From Bacteroidota bacterium (GTDB taxonomy: Bacteria; Bacteroidota; Bacteroidia; 2-12-FULL-35-15), in NCBI GenBank assembly GCA_029237775.1, contig JAQZBR010000003.1, positions 124,001 through 188,000 of the forward strand: 64,000 nucleotides of DNA, read 5' to 3'. The position numbers and the translations under genes are program-made. Position 1 is the first letter of the stretch; the number at the start of each line of letters is the position of its first letter. Shown piece by piece: positions 42,318 through 52,310 of the stretch. The notes under the pieces are model-generated. The model had not been told where the DNA came from. It saw nothing but the letters and a program-made list of their open reading frames with translations, and did not search any database.

Positions 42318-45300
42318 TTATCTTACAAGAGTAACGGTGCCTCTGTACTTATGCAAATTTCCTTTAAAGTCGAGAAACTCGACCAGGTAGACATACACAT
42401 CCTGTTGCGCTATATCTCTTCCGTTGTTAGCTCGTCCATCCCATTTTCTCGCGAGATCATTCGTATGAAAGATCATGTTGCCCCATCTGTCAAAAATCCA
42501 CATATCATACTGACCGATGTTTGTTCCTTTGCCTCCAAACCCGTCATTAGTTCCAATACTTGCTGCAGGTGTAAACGCATTTGGGATGTAAAATGAAAAA
42601 TCAGGTTCCACATTGAAACAATGAACGACTGTATCCATGCAATTGTAAATATTCTGCACGGTGAGAGTAGCACAGTAGTAACCGTCTTCAGAATAATTAT
42701 GTGATGGTTCCTGAAGATAACTTACGCTTGTATCGTTAGTGTCTCCAAAATTCCAGAACCACTGAGTTGCACCAATAGACTGATCTGTAAAAAAAACTTC
42801 TGAGTTTAACGTACTCGGAGGACGTGGAGTATAAGTAAACTCCGCATCAGGAACAGGGAAGACATTTATTAGGTCGATGACTGAATCTGTTGCAGAACAT
42901 CCTTCTGATGTTGTAGCTGTGAGTGTAATGGTATACAATCCCGATAAAGAATAACAATGTTGCGGATTCTGGTCAGTTGACTGAAATGAATTGTCGCCAA
43001 AGTCCCATACCCAATTTGTGAGGGTGCCACTTTGAGCAAGACTCGCATCATTAAACTGAGTGCAATAGGTTGCGCAGCCATTTGAATCCGCCACCGTGAA
43101 ATCAATTACCGGCAAAGGGAATACAGTAATAGGTTTAGTGATGGTATCAACACAGCCGTTGTTGCTTGTAGCCACAAGGGAGGTATTGTAAGTTCCCGGA
43201 TTAAGATAAACATGAGTTGGATTTTGAAGTGTTGAAACCGGTGAGCCATCTCCGAAAGCCCATAACCATGAACTGACCGAGCCTCCGGGTAAAGTTGAAA
43301 GATCGTTGAAGGTAGTTGTTGAATACAGACAAGCATTATTACTTCCAAAATCGGCAATCGGCAAGCCATTTACTTCCACCGACTGTTGTATGCTTCCAAC
43401 GCAGCCGTTTGATGAGCTGACCGTTAACGTAACATTAAATGTTCCCGGACTTGAATACGTATAAACAGGATTTTGTGAAGTGTTAAGTGGGCTAAAGTCA
43501 CCGAAGTTCCAGGACCATGAAACAACTGTTCCGGATGAAAGCGTAGTGCCATCAGTAAAAGTAGTTGCGTTATTTACACATACCGGTGGCGCAGTAAATG
43601 AAACAACAGGTAAAGGATACACTGTAACGAGTGAAGTGTCAGCGCTCTGACATCCACTGGTAGAAGTGACAGTAAGTATTACATTATAAGTTCCGCTGCT
43701 TCCGTAGGTATGCGAAGGGTTTTGAGAATTGTTTAAAGGAGAGGTGTCACCGAAGTCCCAGGACCAGCTATTAATAGAGCTTCCTGAAACACTTGACGCA
43801 TCCGTAAACGAGGTGACTGCACTCTTACAAACATTAGTTGCTGTAAAATCAGCAACCGGTTGTCCTGAGATGATCTGATTCTGCGCAGTAGTGCTCGTGC
43901 ATCCACTATCCGAAGTCACTGTAAGAATGATCATATAAGTTCCTGCATTACTGAAAACATGCGTAGGATTTTGCTGGTTAGAAATATTACTTGAACCTGA
44001 GCCCGGATCACCAAAATTCCATGACCACCCTGTAATACTTCCACCGCTAATGCTGGAAGTACTTGTAAATAATGTGAATGAATTAACACAGGTAGGAGTT
44101 GCTGAATAACTCGCAACCGGTAATGGGTGAACAATTACGCTGTCGCTGAAAGTTGCATTGCATCCCTGCAAAGTTGTGACAGTTAAAGTCGCATTAAACG
44201 AACCTGCAGAAAAGTATGTGTGAGTAGGATTCTGCAGCACAGATAAATTGTTGGCTCCTGAAGATGGCTCACCAAAATTCCATGACCAGCCAACAATAGA
44301 ATCATTGCTTGCACTTGAAAGATCGTTAAATGATGACGTGGTATTAAAACATGCTGGTGTAGATGTGAAATCAGCTGTTACCGAAGATGGAGTGGAACTT
44401 ACAGTTAAAGGTAGTTGTTTCTGACAACCATTTTCATCGGCAACAGTAACAGTGTAATTTCCTGCCGCGAGATTAGTCGATGTTGCAGCGGTACCGCCAA
44501 CCGGTGACCATGAGTAAGTATATCCGGGGCTTCCCCCTGAAGCGTTCACTGTTGCTGTCCCGTTCGACAATCCGCATGTTGTTGAAACAGTTGTGCCTGT
44601 TAAGCTGATATCGATCGCGGGCAATACTGTTACAGAGTCATTTGTGTAGCAACCTGTGCTGTCAGCAACTGTAGCTGTATATGTTCCCGGAGCCAAACCT
44701 GAAATTGTAGAAGCGTACGTTCCATTTATCCACCAGTAATAAGTATATGGAGGTGAGCCACCGGTTCCTGTAGCTGTTGCGGTTCCGTTTGATTGTCCGA
44801 AACAAAGCGGAGAAGTAGCACTCATGTTTATTCCCACTGCCGACAATGGTTGTGTTATTGTTGCAGTTGCAGTTTTAACACATCCGATAAGGTCTGTTAC
44901 AGTAACGGTATATGTTCCGGGAGTCAGATTAGTCGCTGATGCGTTCAAACCTCCGGCAGGGTTCCAGGAATATGTATAGCCTGGCATTCCATTGCTCGCA
45001 TAAACAATCGCTGTTCCGTTGCTCCCTCCATTACAGCTGACATTAGTGGAGCTTACTGACAAGCTTATCGGAGTTTCCTGGTTGATAGTCACCGATGTGG
45101 TAGCCGAGCAGGAACTTCCTGTCGCATCAGATATAATAACAGTATACGTTCCGGCAGGCTTAGTAACAGATTGAACGGATTCTCCAGAATTCCATAAGAA
45201 TGAATATGGTGATTGTCCACCCGCTCCGCTGGCTGTGATTGTAGTAGATGCGCCCGGGCAAACAACCGGGGGAGTTCCAATGCTTGCAGTTACCGGTGTA

Positions 45301-48300
45301 TTCTGAATTACATTGACACAAGCATTGGAAATACAACCACCGCCATCCGTAACCTGTACACAATAACTTCCGGCCGTGGCAATGATCGATGGTGTTGTTG
45401 CTCCTGTATTCCATAAATATGTATAGCTTCCAAAACCGCCTGCCGCATTCGCTGTGATAGTGGTTGATTGACCAAAACAAACATTTGCAGGAGTGGGAAT
45501 GGTGGAGGTGAGTGTGCTGTTGGATGCCATTACATTAACTGATGCGCTCGCTGTACAATTATTAGCATCCGAAGCGACAACCGTATAAGTCCCTGTATTC
45601 ACTGTTATTGATGAAGTGGTGGCGCCATTGCTCCATTGATAGTTGTATGGTCCTGTTCCTCCCGATGCTGATGCAGAAATGTTTATGGTACTGTTACATG
45701 AGATCAATGCTGATGGTGATGCAGTTACTGTTAATACCGAAGGTTGAGAAATGTTGGCGGAAGATGAAGTTGCCGTGCATCCTTTTGAATCAGTAATGGT
45801 TGCAAAGTAGTTACCGGCAGGTAAGTTGTTTGCAGTTACACCTGTTTGCACCGGATTCGAATTCCATGAATAGGTATATGGTCCGGTTCCACCGGAAGCG
45901 GTTACGGATGCAGAGCCATTGTTTCCTCCGAAACAGCTAACATCCGAACTAGAGTTTATTACTCCGGATAAAGGCAAAGGTTGTGAAACACTCGCTGTCT
46001 GCTGAACCACACATCCTTTCGAATCAGTAACGGATACCGTATAATTTCCTGCTGAAAGATTTGTTGCAGTAGCGTTGTTACCGCCCGAAGGTGACCAGAG
46101 ATATGAATACCCGGGGGAGCCACCCGTTGCTGAAACTGTCAGGTTCCCATTTGTGCCGCCATTACACGAAACATTGGTAAAAGAAGTGATGCTAGCCAGT
46201 AATTGACTGGGCTGCGTGATTGTTGCTGACACATTCTGAATACATCCGTTTGCATCTGTAACTGCAATGACATAATTTCCCGCAGACAGATTGGTTGCAC
46301 TTTGACCGACACCTCCGAAAGGGTTCCAGGAATAACTGTATGGTGATGTTCCTCCTGTAGGCACTACAGTTGCTGAACCATTATTTCCGTTATTGCAGCT
46401 AACATTATTGTTAATTGTAACCGAAGCGTTGAGAGCAGTGGGTTGTATGACTGTAACAGGCATTACCTGGGAACAACCAATTGCATCCGTTACAGTTACA
46501 GTATAGGTTCCTGTTAAAAGATTCGAAGCTGTTGCAGATGATCCTCCGTAAGGCGCCCAGGAATAATAATAGGAGGGTGTTCCTCCATTTACTGCTGCAG
46601 AGGCCGTACCATTATTTCCACCGAAACAACTCACTGATGTTGACGTTGTATTCACGTTAAGTGGGGTCGCCTGCGATATCGTTGCAGAAGCTGATATATT
46701 ACATCCGATCGCGTCCGTTATCGTAACCGTATAATTTCCTGCAAGTCCTGATATCGACTGAGTGGATTGACCGTTACTCCAAAGGTAGGTGTACGGTGCC
46801 TGTCCGCCATTAACAAAAGCTGTAACAGTTGCAGTACCACCATTACATACTGTTGATGGTGTAGGAACATTTACAAGCAGCGGAGAGCTCTGGGTAACAG
46901 TGACACATGCATTTGTTGTACAGCCGCCTCCATCGGATACTGTGGCGCAATAGCTTCCTGCTCCGACTACAATGCTTGAAGTTGTTGCACCTGTATTCCA
47001 GGAATAGCTGTATCCTCCGAACCCACCAGTTGCAGCAGCAGTAAGTGTTGTGGTTGCTCCGTTACAAAGCACCGGGGGTTGAGCGACTGTTGCTGTGAGG
47101 GTACTGTTTGAAGCAATAACGCTTACTGAATTATTTGCGGAACAACCAACAGCATCGGTAACTGTGACAACATAAGTTCCTGTATAAACAATTGTAGATG
47201 AAGTTGTCGCCCCGTTACTCCATAAGTAATTCAAAGTTCCGGTACCTCCTGTAGCATTAGCAGATATGATCGCGGTAGTACTGCATGAAATAGAATTATT
47301 AGGAGAGGTGGTGACAACTATCTGTGGGTTTGCTACAATCGTGACTGTTGCTGTTGCTGCACATGCGCTTCCTCCAACGCCAGTAACAGTTACACTGTAA
47401 GTTCCCGGAAGCATATTGGTAAGTGTTTGAGTGTTTTGCCCGGTATTCCAAATGAAAGAATAAGGTGCAATGCCTCCCGTAACATTCGCAGTAAGGGTTG
47501 CAGTGGTTCCAGAGCATAAAAAGGATGGTGCAGATATAGTCACATTAACGGGAGGCGAAATGTGAATTACAACCTGATCCGATACCGCAGTGCAGGCTCC
47601 GTTGCCTGTAGAGGTCCATGTTAAAATAACTGTACCTGAACTTAATTCTGAAAAGGTTGGTGTGTAAACAGCATTTAACGCGGTGTTTGATGGAGAGAAG
47701 GTTCCGTTTCCTCCTGACCAGATCCCTCCGGCTGCACCGGAAACAGAAGCTCCTAAGGTGACGCTTGTTCCGCAGACAGTTTGGTCAGGCCCGGCATTTA
47801 CTACAGGTACTGGACTAACTGTAACCGGAACGTTCGTGATTTGTGCCGGACAAGCAGGATAATTCACATCGTAAACGATAAAAGAATACGTCCCACCTGT
47901 AGTTGCAGTGTATGTTAATCCGGTAGCTACAACTGTTCCGCCACCGTTCGGCCCGTTGGTCCACGCGTATGTATAAGGCGGTGCCCCCCCGTTAACGGTG
48001 CCCGTGAGTAAAATTCCACCTGCATTAGCACAAAATACAGCAGGATTTGGATTTACAGGGTTAAGGATTGGTGGTGAAAAATGAATTCTGATAGTGTCAC
48101 AAAATAAACCGGCAGAGATACAAGCTCCTGCGACAGGAGTTCCGCAAACAACATAATCAACATATGGTGGTGCAGTGGCTGTGCCTGTCACTACAGTTGA
48201 ATCACAACCGGTGGTGCAACTCAGGTAGGAGTTATATGCGCCTGTTGCACCCGGATAAACCGAGGTCCAGTTAATTGTAGAATTTACAAGTAATCCTGAT

Positions 48301-48794
48301 GCAAACATTATTGTACTGCAGCCGTTCCCTATCGTATCATCTGGGGAAACTGTCGGGCCTGCAATTGAAGTGATCGCATATTGATTGATATTGTTACCTG
48401 GTTTACAGAAAGTTAAAGTGTAGGGGCCCGGGCCGTTCAGGCAGATAGGTGAACCAACGGCTACCGGGGGCCCGCAGCCGATCTGATAAAATAATGCTCC
48501 CGGAGGCACTGCACCGGAAATGATCTGAAAATTTATCGCAACTGCAGTCGGGTCGAGGGTAATGCTGAATTCGATGCATTTATCCGGTGCTATTGTTCCG
48601 CAACAATTTCCAACCCTGGGAACCGCTGGTGATGCCCATGTCCCATTTGGCTGACCCGTAAGATCAACTGTAAAGAAAGGAGTTGAAGGATCGCAGTTCC
48701 CCGATTGTGCGGATACTGAATATCCCTCCAGGAGAAAAACGCTGAAAAACAGAATTCGTAAACAAAAATGAAAATTCATCTTAAGCCGCTTCAT
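42318..48794 (-). CDS. giant T9SS type B surface protein with SprB repeats and PKD domains
   Basis: Exported protein of 2158 residues, signal peptide to about residue 30 (FFSVFLLEGYSVSAQ). A unique region reaches about 410; 14 or more SprB-like repeats of about 70-75 residues follow (about 412-1466), each with C(F/N)GGxNG, GGTxPYxYxW and GxYTVTVTDxxGC; then seven PKD domains (about 1467-2063) with WSWNFGD, QNPTHTY and GTYNVTLTV motifs; the last 95 residues are a type B sorting domain (IPNAFTPAASIGTNDGFG, MWIFDRWGNMIF, KWDGRANNG, YRGTVTLVR). Probable adhesin, by analogy with SprB-type proteins. Internal block duplication is listed separately. Start may be the ATG at 48794 or 48779. Confidence 0.93.
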   Translation of the reverse strand: MKRLKMNFHFCLRILFFSVFLLEGYSVSAQSGNCDPSTPFFTVDLTGQPNGTWASPAVPRVGNCCGTIAPDKCIEFSITLDPTAVAINFQIISGAVPPGALFYQIGCGPPVAVGSPICLNGPGPYTLTFCKPGNNINQYAITSIAGPTVSPDDTIGNGCSTIMFASGLLVNSTINWTSVYPGATGAYNSYLSCTTGCDSTVVTGTATAPPYVDYVVCGTPVAGACISAGLFCDTIRIHFSPPILNPVNPNPAVFCANAGGILLTGTVNGGAPPYTYAWTNGPNGGGTVVATGLTYTATTGGTYSFIVYDVNYPACPAQITNVPVTVSPVPVVNAGPDQTVCGTSVTLGASVSGAAGGIWSGGNGTFSPSNTALNAVYTPTFSELSSGTVILTWTSTGNGACTAVSDQVVIHISPPVNVTISAPSFLCSGTTATLTANVTGGIAPYSFIWNTGQNTQTLTNMLPGTYSVTVTGVGGSACAATATVTIVANPQIVVTTSPNNSISCSTTAIISANATGGTGTLNYLWSNGATTSSTIVYTGTYVVTVTDAVGCSANNSVSVIASNSTLTATVAQPPVLCNGATTTLTAAATGGFGGYSYSWNTGATTSSIVVGAGSYCATVSDGGGCTTNACVTVTQSSPLLVNVPTPSTVCNGGTATVTAFVNGGQAPYTYLWSNGQSTQSISGLAGNYTVTITDAIGCNISASATISQATPLNVNTTSTSVSCFGGNNGTASAAVNGGTPSYYYSWAPYGGSSATASNLLTGTYTVTVTDAIGCSQVMPVTVIQPTALNASVTINNNVSCNNGNNGSATVVPTGGTSPYSYSWNPFGGVGQSATNLSAGNYVIAVTDANGCIQNVSATITQPSQLLASITSFTNVSCNGGTNGNLTVSATGGSPGYSYLWSPSGGNNATATNLSAGNYTVSVTDSKGCVVQQTASVSQPLPLSGVINSSSDVSCFGGNNGSASVTASGGTGPYTYSWNSNPVQTGVTANNLPAGNYFATITDSKGCTATSSSANISQPSVLTVTASPSALISCNSTINISASASGGTGPYNYQWSNGATTSSITVNTGTYTVVASDANNCTASASVNVMASNSTLTSTIPTPANVCFGQSTTITANAAGGFGSYTYLWNTGATTPSIIATAGSYCVQVTDGGGCISNACVNVIQNTPVTASIGTPPVVCPGASTTITASGAGGQSPYSFLWNSGESVQSVTKPAGTYTVIISDATGSSCSATTSVTINQETPISLSVSSTNVSCNGGSNGTAIVYASNGMPGYTYSWNPAGGLNASATNLTPGTYTVTVTDLIGCVKTATATITQPLSAVGINMSATSPLCFGQSNGTATATGTGGSPPYTYYWWINGTYASTISGLAPGTYTATVADSTGCYTNDSVTVLPAIDISLTGTTVSTTCGLSNGTATVNASGGSPGYTYSWSPVGGTAATSTNLAAGNYTVTVADENGCQKQLPLTVSSTPSSVTADFTSTPACFNTTSSFNDLSSASNDSIVGWSWNFGEPSSGANNLSVLQNPTHTYFSAGSFNATLTVTTLQGCNATFSDSVIVHPLPVASYSATPTCVNSFTLFTSTSSISGGSITGWSWNFGDPGSGSSNISNQQNPTHVFSNAGTYMIILTVTSDSGCTSTTAQNQIISGQPVADFTATNVCKSAVTSFTDASSVSGSSINSWSWDFGDTSPLNNSQNPSHTYGSSGTYNVILTVTSTSGCQSADTSLVTVYPLPVVSFTAPPVCVNNATTFTDGTTLSSGTVVSWSWNFGDFSPLNTSQNPVYTYSSPGTFNVTLTVSSSNGCVGSIQQSVEVNGLPIADFGSNNACLYSTTTFNDLSTLPGGSVSSWLWAFGDGSPVSTLQNPTHVYLNPGTYNTSLVATSNNGCVDTITKPITVFPLPVIDFTVADSNGCATYCTQFNDASLAQSGTLTNWVWDFGDNSFQSTDQNPQHCYSLSGLYTITLTATTSEGCSATDSVIDLINVFPVPDAEFTYTPRPPSTLNSEVFFTDQSIGATQWFWNFGDTNDTSVSYLQEPSHNYSEDGYYCATLTVQNIYNCMDTVVHCFNVEPDFSFYIPNAFTPAASIGTNDGFGGKGTNIGQYDMWIFDRWGNMIFHTNDLARKWDGRANNGRDIAQQDVYVYLVEFLDFKGNLHKYRGTVTLVR
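42605..44395 (-). repeat. seven tandem PKD-domain coding repeats
   Basis: Each unit is about 250 bp and encodes F-T-x-x-x-x-C-x-x-x-x-x-F, SxWxWxFGD and QNPxHxY. Seven can be counted between the SprB part and the sorting domain. Confidence 0.85.
45075..45745 (-). repeat. second copy of the three-repeat block
   Basis: Same order of repeat types as at 46670-47335: TASPSALISCNSTINISAS...VMASNSTLT; NVCFGQSTTITANAAGG...AGSYCVQVTDGGGC; GAGGQSPYSFLWNSGESVQS. The offset of about 1.6 kb equals seven repeat units. Confidence 0.6.
46670..47335 (-). repeat. first copy of a three-repeat block inside the SprB array
   Basis: Three successive repeats share a distinctive set of motifs: TSPNNSISCSTT..., VTDAVGCS...SVIASNSTLT; QPPVLCNGATTTLTAAATGG...AGSYCATVSDGGGC; VNGGQAPYTYLWSNGQSTQS. 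They recur in the same order at 45075-45745. Confidence 0.6.
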
Positions 48795-48821
48795 TCTGAT
48801 TTTTTATCAAATATGGACTAA

Positions 48822-48829
48822 CAAATATA
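48822..48829 (-). promoter_or_regulatory. candidate -7 element (TATATTTG) for the giant surface protein gene
   Basis: Minus-strand TATATTTG fits TAnnTTTG, 27 bp before the ATG at 48794. A matching -33 TTTG was not found at 19-21 bp. Confidence 0.35.
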
Positions 48830-49062
48830 ACCTAAAATCAGGTAAAATTATATATCTAAACACTATTCGCGGCCGATATCTTTATAGAGCCTATTTTATT
48901 ACAAATGGTTGCATTTGGACGTGAAGAATCGAATTGATATTTATTTTTTAAACATAAGGCCCGGAGCGACAAAAGGGCAAAAAATGATCAGCTAATTATT
49001 GTTAAAGCAAGCGACCCCTGTCCTAAATGGAATATATTTGCTCTGCACGGAACAGAATTCCT

Positions 49063-51474
49063 ATGACAAGAACGATTTTCTTTAGTGTTATATTCCTTTT
49101 TTCATTACTCAATACTTCTGCTCAAATCAACGGGCGTGTCGCTAATATTACCGGGGAAGCAATTTCTTATTGCAATGTTATTCTTCGTAGTCTCAAAGAT
49201 TCTTCTCTCGTAACCGGTTCTACAACCGACACAGCAGGTTATTTTTCACTTGAAATAAAAGATACCGGTTCAGTTTTTATTGAGGCGGCATTTGTAGGAT
49301 ACAGAAAGTATCTTTCTTCTCAAATTTATATTACAAGCAAAAGTCAGATCATTGCTCATGGAACTATTACTATGATCAATGACGCAACAATGCTTAAAAA
49401 TGTAGAGGTAGTGGCTCAGAAATCATTTATGGAGCATAAAGTCGACCGCACAGTTTATAATATCCAGAACAGTATAATCACGGCAGGCAATAATGGACTT
49501 GATGTTCTGAAGAAGTTACCGGGTGTGACTGTCAGCAGTAAAGAGGATATTGAAGTACGTGGTAAATCAGGGGCGCTTGTCCTGATTGACGGGAGAACAT
49601 CCTATATGTCATCTGCAGATCTCGCTAATTATTTGAAATCATTGGATGCTTCACAGATTGATAAAATCGAAGTTATAACCAACCCTTCCGCTAAATATGA
49701 TGCAAGCGGCAATGCTGTTATAAATATTGTTCTTTTCAAGGATAAGAATCTTGGACTTAACGGCAGGGTATCTTCAACAGGTGCTTTAGGGTTTTACTAT
49801 GGAACAAATGTGGGACTCAGTTTAAATTACCGAACAAAAAAACTGAACTACTTTTTCAATGGTTATCAATGGAAATTTAAAAGATACGATGCATCTTATC
49901 AGCAAAATATCTTCAGTCGGAATGAAGTTAAATATGGTGTGTTTAATGACACTACCTGGAATGTTTATGAGGGCGAGGGGTCAAGCCTTAGGGGAGGAAT
50001 TGATTATTTTATAAATACAAAACATACAATTGGTATTGTAGGTGAACTTTACAGGAACGAAGGCATAAACACGCTTTCTGATAAATCATCGTTTTACGAT
50101 GGTTATTATACACTTGACTCAACACTTTACACAAGTGCTGATAAAGAATTAGGTAACCTGGAATATAACCTGGATCTTAATTACCAATACAAGATCTCAA
50201 AGAATAAAGAACTTGCTTTGAATGCTGATTATGGCTCGTTTAAGACACATTCTACAGAGACAGACATAACGACATTTAATAATACACATGGTATAACTCC
50301 CCAGCAAAACCGTGTTTTGTTTTACAAGCTCCCCCGGGCAATTAATGTTTATGCTGCAAATTTAGATTATGAGCAAGTCGTGTTCAAGGATGTAAAAATA
50401 GAAACAGGATTGAAGGCCAGTCTTGTACATGCTGACAATACCGCAGACTATTGGAATGTTGTTAATGGGATCAATGTTCCGGATAGTGGTAAAACCAATC
50501 ATTTTATCTATTCTGAATATATTTACGCTGCTTATATTAATTTATCGAAAACAGTTAACAAGGTTGATGTGCAATTAGGTGTCAGGGCTGAGGATACTGA
50601 ATCGAAAGGTGATCAAATAAGCACTGATTCTGTTTTTACAAGAAGCTATTTAAAGTTTTTTCCCTCGTGCTTTGTGAATTGGCGGGCTGATTCAAGCAAT
50701 ACTTTTAATGTTTCCTACAGCAGAAGAATTGACCGTCCGGATTATGGAATGCTTAATCCATTTAAATTTTACAGAAATCCATATAGCTATGGTACCGGGA
50801 ATCCTTATCTGAGGCCAATGATCAGCAATAATTTCATTCTCGAACATGTGTTTAAAAGCAAATTGACCACGGGTATAGGATTTCTTCACATGGAAGACGT
50901 TATCTCTGCGGTGGTGCATCAAAGTGATTCTTCAAATGTGATCTACACAACTGATGAAAATGTAAATAAATATGATTCGTATAGTGTGAATGTTGCTTTC
51001 AATCTTGCGCCTACAAATTGGTACAGATTCAGCACTTCAATAAATGGTTTTTATGATCATTATTATGGCCCGACAAAAGAAGGTTTTTACAGTAATTCCG
51101 GTTATACTTATATAATTCACATGATGAATACTTTTAGTCTGAAGAAGGAGTGGGTGGCTGAAGTGGCATTGTTCTACAGGAGCAGGAATATTGCGGGGTA
51201 TGTTGTAAATGATCCTATTTACAACCTGAGTGCGGGAATCAGTAAGGGCTTTGGTAAGGGGAAAGGAAATATAAGATTGAATTGTGATGATATTTTATGG
51301 AGCGACAGGTTGGTTAATAAAATGAATTTTAAAGATATGAATTACAGGGGTACATTTTTTAGCGATTCAAGAAGGATCAGGCTCTCATTATCCTGGAAAT
51401 TCGGAACATCACAGTATGAACGTCAGGAAAGAAACAAGAGCGCTCAGGAAGAAAGAAACCGTATCAGTAAATAG
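49063..51474 (+). CDS. TonB-dependent receptor-like outer-membrane protein
   Basis: An 803-residue outer-membrane protein; start at 49063 gives signal peptide MTRTIFFSVIFLFSLLNTSAQ (an upstream ATG at 49027 adds 12 non-signal residues). Order: carboxypeptidase-regulatory-like domain (about 22-110: INGRVANITGEAISYCNVIL, TDTAGYFSLEI); plug (about 115-225: VDRTVYNIQNSI, VLKKLPGVTVSSKEDIEVRGKS-type stretch, IDKIEVITNPSAKYDASGNA); then an OMP_b-brl_3-type barrel to the end. No SusD gene is adjacent, so it is not an obvious glycan-uptake receptor. The C terminus overlaps the convergent Nudix gene by 11 bp. Confidence 0.88.
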   Translation: MTRTIFFSVIFLFSLLNTSAQINGRVANITGEAISYCNVILRSLKDSSLVTGSTTDTAGYFSLEIKDTGSVFIEAAFVGYRKYLSSQIYITSKSQIIAHGTITMINDATMLKNVEVVAQKSFMEHKVDRTVYNIQNSIITAGNNGLDVLKKLPGVTVSSKEDIEVRGKSGALVLIDGRTSYMSSADLANYLKSLDASQIDKIEVITNPSAKYDASGNAVINIVLFKDKNLGLNGRVSSTGALGFYYGTNVGLSLNYRTKKLNYFFNGYQWKFKRYDASYQQNIFSRNEVKYGVFNDTTWNVYEGEGSSLRGGIDYFINTKHTIGIVGELYRNEGINTLSDKSSFYDGYYTLDSTLYTSADKELGNLEYNLDLNYQYKISKNKELALNADYGSFKTHSTETDITTFNNTHGITPQQNRVLFYKLPRAINVYAANLDYEQVVFKDVKIETGLKASLVHADNTADYWNVVNGINVPDSGKTNHFIYSEYIYAAYINLSKTVNKVDVQLGVRAEDTESKGDQISTDSVFTRSYLKFFPSCFVNWRADSSNTFNVSYSRRIDRPDYGMLNPFKFYRNPYSYGTGNPYLRPMISNNFILEHVFKSKLTTGIGFLHMEDVISAVVHQSDSSNVIYTTDENVNKYDSYSVNVAFNLAPTNWYRFSTSINGFYDHYYGPTKEGFYSNSGYTYIIHMMNTFSLKKEWVAEVALFYRSRNIAGYVVNDPIYNLSAGISKGFGKGKGNIRLNCDDILWSDRLVNKMNFKDMNYRGTFFSDSRRIRLSLSWKFGTSQYERQERNKSAQEERNRISK

Positions 51475-51922
51475 GTTTAGCATTTTGGATAATTCGGAGA
51501 ATCAGGTTTATATTTTCGGCCTGACTTTCATGAGCCTTTTCTGAAATCACTGAAGGCTCAACCCAAGCCCATTTATCAATTTCAGGTTTGCCTTTTGGCG
51601 TAAGGGAATCACAAAAAAGCTTTTCTTTCTCCAGTGAAGTTTCAGTGATGACCAGAAACGATTCAAGCACTTTATTTTGCTTTTTGTATTTCACTGCAGG
51701 CAGTTGTTCCGTTTTAAGAATGCTAAGCTTCAACAGGTCAATTCCTGTTTCCTCTTTCAATTCCCGTGCTGCGGCAATAAAACTTTCTTCTCCTTCATCT
51801 TTTAAACCTTTCGGGATCGACCAGCTTTTCCAGGATGCATCAGTTGGATGGCAGATCAGGATTTTCTCTGAATGCTTATCGTACAGGTAGATTCCACACG
51901 TTATAACAGGAGTTTTTGGCAT
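51464..51922 (-). CDS. Nudix hydrolase
   Basis: A 152-residue hydrolase of nucleoside diphosphate derivatives. The Nudix box GX5EX7REUXEEXGU is exact: G at GLKDEGEESFIAAARELKEETG-type region near residues 39-61 (key residues Gly39, Glu45, Arg53-Glu54, Glu57-Glu58, Gly60). ILICHPTDASWKSWSIPKG before the box resembles diadenosine-polyphosphate or MutT-like members. Substrate unknown. Confidence 0.9.
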   Translation of the reverse strand: MPKTPVITCGIYLYDKHSEKILICHPTDASWKSWSIPKGLKDEGEESFIAAARELKEETGIDLLKLSILKTEQLPAVKYKKQNKVLESFLVITETSLEKEKLFCDSLTPKGKPEIDKWAWVEPSVISEKAHESQAENINLILRIIQNAKPIY

Positions 51923-51986
51923 ATTAATTTAAGTTTTCCATGGAGAATGCTCTCATCATCATCAATAAAAAAGTATTCCAGTTACA

Positions 51987-52310
51987 ATGATTGTCAAGCG
52001 TAATTCGAGTGAGTTCAAAGCTGTACGTGACTTCGTGAATGAATTTGTAAACGATCATTCAAAGATGAAGTATTTGAAATTATTTTCTTTAAAACCCTAT
52101 GAAAAATTAGAGAAGCGTATTTTACTGCATCGTAATAAAAAAGAAGAAGCTGTAGTTTTCGATCTTGAGTTGGAGGCTTTGCAGTTCAACCTGCTTGATG
52201 CCGGACACAAGTTATTTAAAGATGAAAAAAGCGGTTTGTATTATTTTAAAAGCTCTTCTGCCAGCAGCTCAATAGAAGTTCCTTTTCAGATCACAAAGGG
52301 TTTAGACTAA
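51987..52310 (+). CDS. uncharacterised 107-residue protein
   Basis: I do not recognise a family. No signal peptide or membrane helix; charged, with helix-like FKAVRDFVNEFVNDHSKMKYLK near the start, FDLELEALQFNLLDAGHKLF in the middle and a Ser-rich SSSASSSIEVPFQ near the end. Codon use looks like that of neighbours, and it fills a 64-396 bp gap between convergent and divergent genes, ending 4 bp into the LRR gene's stop. Confidence 0.6.
   Translation: MIVKRNSSEFKAVRDFVNEFVNDHSKMKYLKLFSLKPYEKLEKRILLHRNKKEEAVVFDLELEALQFNLLDAGHKLFKDEKSGLYYFKSSSASSSIEVPFQITKGLD

Larger units (their letters stand above)
44395..47560 (-). repeat. tandem SprB-like coding repeats
   Basis: About fourteen units of 210-230 bp, each encoding C-x-G-x-x-NG/TT-T-A, GG-x-x-PY-Y-W and AGNYTVTVTD-like strings. 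Not a CRISPR: units are coding and lack unique spacers. Confidence 0.85.

Noticed and set aside
42605-47560. Regularly spaced repeats of about 220-250 bp
   Set aside because: They are coding repeats (SprB and PKD), not a CRISPR array; units differ in sequence and have no spacers or cas genes nearby.
48795-49062. tRNA or other structured RNA in the 268-bp gap
   Set aside because: No cloverleaf, GTTC-type T-arm, or paired terminator found by eye.
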